A DNA stretch of 64,000 nt from Chryseosolibacter sp044507775 (GTDB lineage Bacteria; Bacteroidota; Bacteroidia; Cytophagales; Cyclobacteriaceae). Positions within the stretch are counted from its first letter, which is position 1. Each line of letters begins with the position of its first letter. The DNA is taken from positions 62,001-126,000 of the forward strand of contig JBIQIY010000005.1 of the NCBI GenBank assembly GCA_044507775.1. The letters run 5' to 3'. Below are positions 60,715 through 64,000 of this stretch, one piece after another. The notes under the pieces are model-generated. The model made no database searches. It had not been told where the DNA came from and saw only the letters and a list, made by a program, of their open reading frames with translations. Made by a program: the position numbers and the translations under genes.

Positions 60715-63111
60715 TTATTGATTGTCTGACGGATTAACAGTAACGGTGTACATGCTGCTGCCGGCGAAACCCGATTCATTCATGCCTTCGACTACGATCG
60801 CGAATTGGCCCGTAACGTCAGATGTATAAAATTCAACCTGGGCGTTGCCCTCGTTGTCTGTGGATATCGCAGGCTCCCAATGGAGCAGGTGACGTTGGTC
60901 GGGTAAGCGGTCATTTGCCTGGTCGCGGGTGTAGACCGGCTTGTGGAATTTGCGTCGCAGCTGGAGCCCGTCGTAGTCGAGGGAAATACTGCCCGGATCA
61001 AGTTCCAGCCCGCCGAGATCGCCGTGATAGGTCGTATAGCTTACGATTCCGGAGAAGAGGGCCTGGCCCAGATAGTACGCGCGACTTACGATCTCAAGTT
61101 TTTTTACGCGCAGCGGATCCACGCGCATGATGTCGTCGACGTCCAGGACGGGTACGCCATCGAACAGGATCATTGGGTCGCCCGACAGCACACCTCGATT
61201 CACCTCATCAACGACCATAAAATGGAATCCGTCCCTGCGTTTGCGAACGAAGACGCTCGGCACGTACTCGCGCATGACTTCCTCCATGACCGGAAAACGT
61301 GTGTAGTCGTCCAGCAGGTACGTTGCATCGGCCTTGCCGTAGAAGGCTGAGCTGTCCACAGCGGGCGTGACAAACAGTTCGGCAAACTGATCATAGTAGT
61401 AAATGTCCTGCACTTGCATGGCGATACTGCGAGACAGTATGTCGTTCTTGAGACCGGGTCTCAAACTATAGGATGTCAGGCGTGAGGGATCGAACTTCTG
61501 GGAAAAAGGATCCTGAATTTTCAGCTGATAAGTCGCCGTGGAATCTCCTTTGGTTTGGAGGATGATCCGGCGCGGTCCGTAGAAGTCTTTTATTTCGAAT
61601 CTGACATCGCCATTGTTGTCGCTCCACGCACCATACGCGCGGACGATCTTGCCGGGAGATCCCAGATAGGTGAAAACCCGCTGGGGTTTCTGGTCTTTGT
61701 CTGTAACGACGGCGCTGACGATGTGTCCCCTGGCCTCGGGCAGGAACGTGAAGGTGGCTTTTTTTGTGAGGACATCAGTCCATTCAAACCGCCGCCATCC
61801 ATGGGTAAGCATGAGATTATCCATCGCCGCAGCTACCGATTCCGAGCGTTCGGAAAAATAATACTCAGGCGATTCCACGGAGCCCGTGAGGTCCGATGTC
61901 AGCCAGAGGTACGGATAGATGCCTGCCGGGCTTTCGGCGGAGAGTGAATCGATTTTGTATACCGACATGGAGAGGTTCGAATGCGCGGAACGTTGGCCGT
62001 CCGCTGTGACCTGCAGGGATACGGATACTTTTCCCCGCTGCGAGAAGACGCGTTGATTGGAAGCGATGGCGATATCGAGCGACTTGTCAGGATAGGTAAA
62101 ATACAAGCGCTCGCATACTGGCTGCACATTGTCATCGAAGACGGTAAGGTGCGTGATGCCTGCCGCGAGATCATTCTTGTCCAGTGTGAACACCGCTTTT
62201 TGATGCTGTAGTGGCTGGACCTGAGCGCTCGCGATGATCTGGCGGGCGTGCGCGAACAGGTAGACATTTCCGGGTGAGACGCCTTTCGCCCGGACCACCA
62301 AATGGAGGACATCCGATGAATCCGTCAATTGCATCGTGTAGCCGGTAGGTTGTATTTCGGGAAACGGATAGGCGCGCTTTATTCCGGCCGGGTCAATGAG
62401 AATTACCTGGTATTTTTGATCGTGATCAGGAATGATCCGGAAAGAGCCGAGTCCAAATTTCTGCGGTGAAAAACTGGCGATTGTATCGCTGCGCTGATTC
62501 AGAACATAACCGTGGCCTTGCGCACCACGCCCGGAGGGATCGGATATTTTGAATGCGATTCTGGATTCAAGTCCCGAGATGAGATTGCCGCCTTCGGGGA
62601 AGAAGTCCAGCCTGTACGTTGTGGCCGGCCTGGGGGCGATGGCATCGGCAAGAACGAATGGATTTACAATTGCGATCTGCTCGTGGAAGTAAAATTCCGG
62701 CGGAAAATTTTTCATCCAGCTCGTATACACGCGCAGTTTGTAGTTTCCTGTGCTTAGCGATGCCGGCAAAAAGAAAGAACCATAGCCTGAGCCCTTGATC
62801 AGTTCTATTTTTGCCTGGAGTACCGGGAGGTCCGAGCGGTCGAGTATCTCGGCATATGCGACCCTGCTGACATCGATCGGTTTGTGAAAGGAACCATCGA
62901 CTGTATACAACTTGAACCAAAGCGTTTCGCCTGTCAGATGAAAGCGCTGATCGATGTGTGCGTATATTTTTTCCTGCAACGCATGCTCCCGATAGTATGA
63001 AAAGTTTTCTTTCAGGGTGTCGAAGGTGACATTCTGCGCGCGTCCGGTAGCCGTGACGAGGAGTGCGAGCAGCGTAAGACATCCGAAAAATTTCATGTTG
63101 ATCCCGGTCAT
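60715..63111 (-). CDS. MG2/TonB-plug-like exported protein
   Basis: 798 residues from ATG 63111, whose ATGA overlaps the upstream DUF4249 stop; a second ATG at 63096 gives a shorter signal peptide (MKFFGCLTLLALLVTATGRA). After the signal, an MG2-like domain (about 35-125: HIDQRFHLTGETLWFKLY, YGSFFLPASLSTGNYKLRVY) leads to repeated beta domains, then a plug-like region (about 610-690: DPMILFDGVPVLDVDDIMRV, VKKLEIVSRAYYLGQ). It lacks a TonB-receptor barrel. Proteins of this design are typical of Bacteroidota and probably act at the outer membrane with a DUF4249 partner. Function unknown. Confidence 0.8.
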   Translation of the reverse strand: MTGINMKFFGCLTLLALLVTATGRAQNVTFDTLKENFSYYREHALQEKIYAHIDQRFHLTGETLWFKLYTVDGSFHKPIDVSRVAYAEILDRSDLPVLQAKIELIKGSGYGSFFLPASLSTGNYKLRVYTSWMKNFPPEFYFHEQIAIVNPFVLADAIAPRPATTYRLDFFPEGGNLISGLESRIAFKISDPSGRGAQGHGYVLNQRSDTIASFSPQKFGLGSFRIIPDHDQKYQVILIDPAGIKRAYPFPEIQPTGYTMQLTDSSDVLHLVVRAKGVSPGNVYLFAHARQIIASAQVQPLQHQKAVFTLDKNDLAAGITHLTVFDDNVQPVCERLYFTYPDKSLDIAIASNQRVFSQRGKVSVSLQVTADGQRSAHSNLSMSVYKIDSLSAESPAGIYPYLWLTSDLTGSVESPEYYFSERSESVAAAMDNLMLTHGWRRFEWTDVLTKKATFTFLPEARGHIVSAVVTDKDQKPQRVFTYLGSPGKIVRAYGAWSDNNGDVRFEIKDFYGPRRIILQTKGDSTATYQLKIQDPFSQKFDPSRLTSYSLRPGLKNDILSRSIAMQVQDIYYYDQFAELFVTPAVDSSAFYGKADATYLLDDYTRFPVMEEVMREYVPSVFVRKRRDGFHFMVVDEVNRGVLSGDPMILFDGVPVLDVDDIMRVDPLRVKKLEIVSRAYYLGQALFSGIVSYTTYHGDLGGLELDPGSISLDYDGLQLRRKFHKPVYTRDQANDRLPDQRHLLHWEPAISTDNEGNAQVEFYTSDVTGQFAIVVEGMNESGFAGSSMYTVTVNPSDNQ

Positions 63112-64000
63112 TTCCAAAACGTTGGTCTTGTTGTAGTGCCGCCGAACTTGGTGCAATCTGCGCACGAACTGGCGCTTGTGTGCGTGTATCCGATCAGGCC
63201 AGCGCCCATCGCGTAGATAGGGTCTACTACCAACCCTTGTCCGTTAAGTTTCGGAATATCCCTCAACAAGACCGTATCCAGGCGGCATGCGGAATTTGGT
63301 CGGTATCCCGGTCTCAATTCCCTCGGAATCTGGCTTCTCGTGAAGAAGATCCTGGTCTCGCGTGTTTCGCCACTGCTGAAAAAACCCAGCACCGTCTGGC
63401 TCGGATCGCTTATGCTGCGAATGTTGCCTTGCACCTCGGACGGAAGGGGATCGAACAGGCCCCCGAGATTTTCCGTGCTGCGCTCCAGGCTTGTCCAGTA
63501 GTCGTACGCTTCTTCTGTCAATGCCTGTTGTTTCACGAGCAAACTGTACTTGATTGATAGCTTCATCGATTCCAGTGGCACGACTGTGACGGGGAATTTA
63601 CTGATGACCGCCTCGTTGAGCAGACGGGCGGATCCAACGATGATATCGGTCGATTCAATTGTGCGCCAGCAGGTAAAGACGGATTCATCGAGTTCGCGAG
63701 GTACGAGATTAGTGCCGACCCACTTAAAAAGTGAATTAAATGTTGCGTTGTATTCGTAGGTTTCCTCATACTTCCAGCGAAAATGTTTGGCGCGGTGGGT
63801 GGGGTCATGGGTGGTTACGGAGAATTCAATGCCGTCGCGATCGGCCGTCCAGGTCACAGAGTCGATAGACGGTGTTTCAACGATCTGGATAAAACCCGAT
63901 GCGTACTCCTTGTTGTCAGCTGTTGTGATGAGCAGGCGATATGTCTGCTCCACTCCCGGGTCCGGTACGGTGCCCGTATAGGTGCCGCCTCCCCACTCAG
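63108..64000 (-). CDS. DUF4249 protein, 5' part outside window
   Basis: At least 296 codons; the frame is open to base 64000 (GGGTYTGTVPDPGVEQTYRL at the edge), so the start and signal/lipid box are not seen. The C-terminal DUF4249 signature is present: ASSCADCTKFGGTTTRPTFW, with a C-x2-C pair near the end. Family members are predicted outer-membrane lipoproteins encoded beside TonB-dependent receptors or plug proteins. The overlap with the next ATG (ATGA) implies translational coupling to the MG2/plug protein. Confidence 0.88.
   Translation of the reverse strand, partial: EWGGGTYTGTVPDPGVEQTYRLLITTADNKEYASGFIQIVETPSIDSVTWTADRDGIEFSVTTHDPTHRAKHFRWKYEETYEYNATFNSLFKWVGTNLVPRELDESVFTCWRTIESTDIIVGSARLLNEAVISKFPVTVVPLESMKLSIKYSLLVKQQALTEEAYDYWTSLERSTENLGGLFDPLPSEVQGNIRSISDPSQTVLGFFSSGETRETRIFFTRSQIPRELRPGYRPNSACRLDTVLLRDIPKLNGQGLVVDPIYAMGAGLIGYTHTSASSCADCTKFGGTTTRPTFWK

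Overview
The window reads as chromosomal DNA of a Bacteroidota bacterium, most likely of the Cytophagales (Chryseolinea/Ohtaekwangia-like). The grounds are a SusC/SusD pair, two DUF4199 proteins, a BatA-domain protein, a DUF4249 lipoprotein next to an MG2/plug protein, a short SSB, TTTG / TAnnTTTG-type promoters, and few Shine-Dalgarno sites. Coding density is high. There is no tRNA, rRNA, CRISPR array, prophage or recognisable transposase. The taxonomic placement is inference.

Layout. 1-7.9 kb: one giant minus-strand surface protein, cut by the left edge, made of about 28 tandem ~91-residue cadherin-like units. 8-11.4 kb: a membrane glycosyltransferase, two GNAT acetyltransferases and an EamA transporter. 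11.8-20.5 kb: a likely carbohydrate/aldonate utilisation locus with SusC, SusD, an exported RraA-type aldolase, a Tat-exported sugar-acid dehydratase of the enolase superfamily and a MocR-type regulator. 20.5-20.9 kb: a cluster of palindromic repeats. 21-28.2 kb: a SirB1-type protein, an acyl-CoA carboxylase beta subunit, and an envelope group (MCE/MlaD, amidase, divergent LptD). 28.3-30.3 kb: a small membrane protein, a GNAT and a two-domain retropepsin-like protease. 30.3-45.3 kb: a complete 13-gene complex I operon, nuoA-B-CD-E-F-G-H-I-J-K-L-M-N, read leftward, with a fused NuoCD and several repeats inserted between its genes. 45.4-51.3 kb: small genes including CBS, Hsp20-like, serine hydrolase, NUMOD4/HNH, a sulfotransferase-like/class IV aminotransferase pair, a Zn-ribbon protein and SSB. 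51.4-56.8 kb: a plus-strand run of BatA protein, a degenerate dihydroorotase, two DUF4199 proteins and a polyprenyl-phosphate glycosyltransferase. 57.5-64 kb: a second glycosyltransferase, a bestrophin-like channel, an MFS transporter, and an MG2/plug protein coupled to DUF4249, which runs off the right edge.

The most unusual signals lie between genes. (i) Arrays of 7-bp tandem repeats (GTGAGTN / GTAAGTN and complements) occur at six sites, two forming gene 3' ends or abutting stop codons and three within the nuo operon. (ii) Six CGnnTA hexamers spaced exactly 10-11 bp apart lie between a Zn-ribbon gene and ssb. (iii) A dispersed repeat has two inverted copies around 57-59.5 kb and a shorter relative between nuoK and nuoL. 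(iv) A perfect 10-bp-arm inverted repeat lies upstream of the EamA gene. At the protein level, the export signals on both sugar-acid enzymes and the loss of the metal ligands in the dihydroorotase homologue merit a second look.
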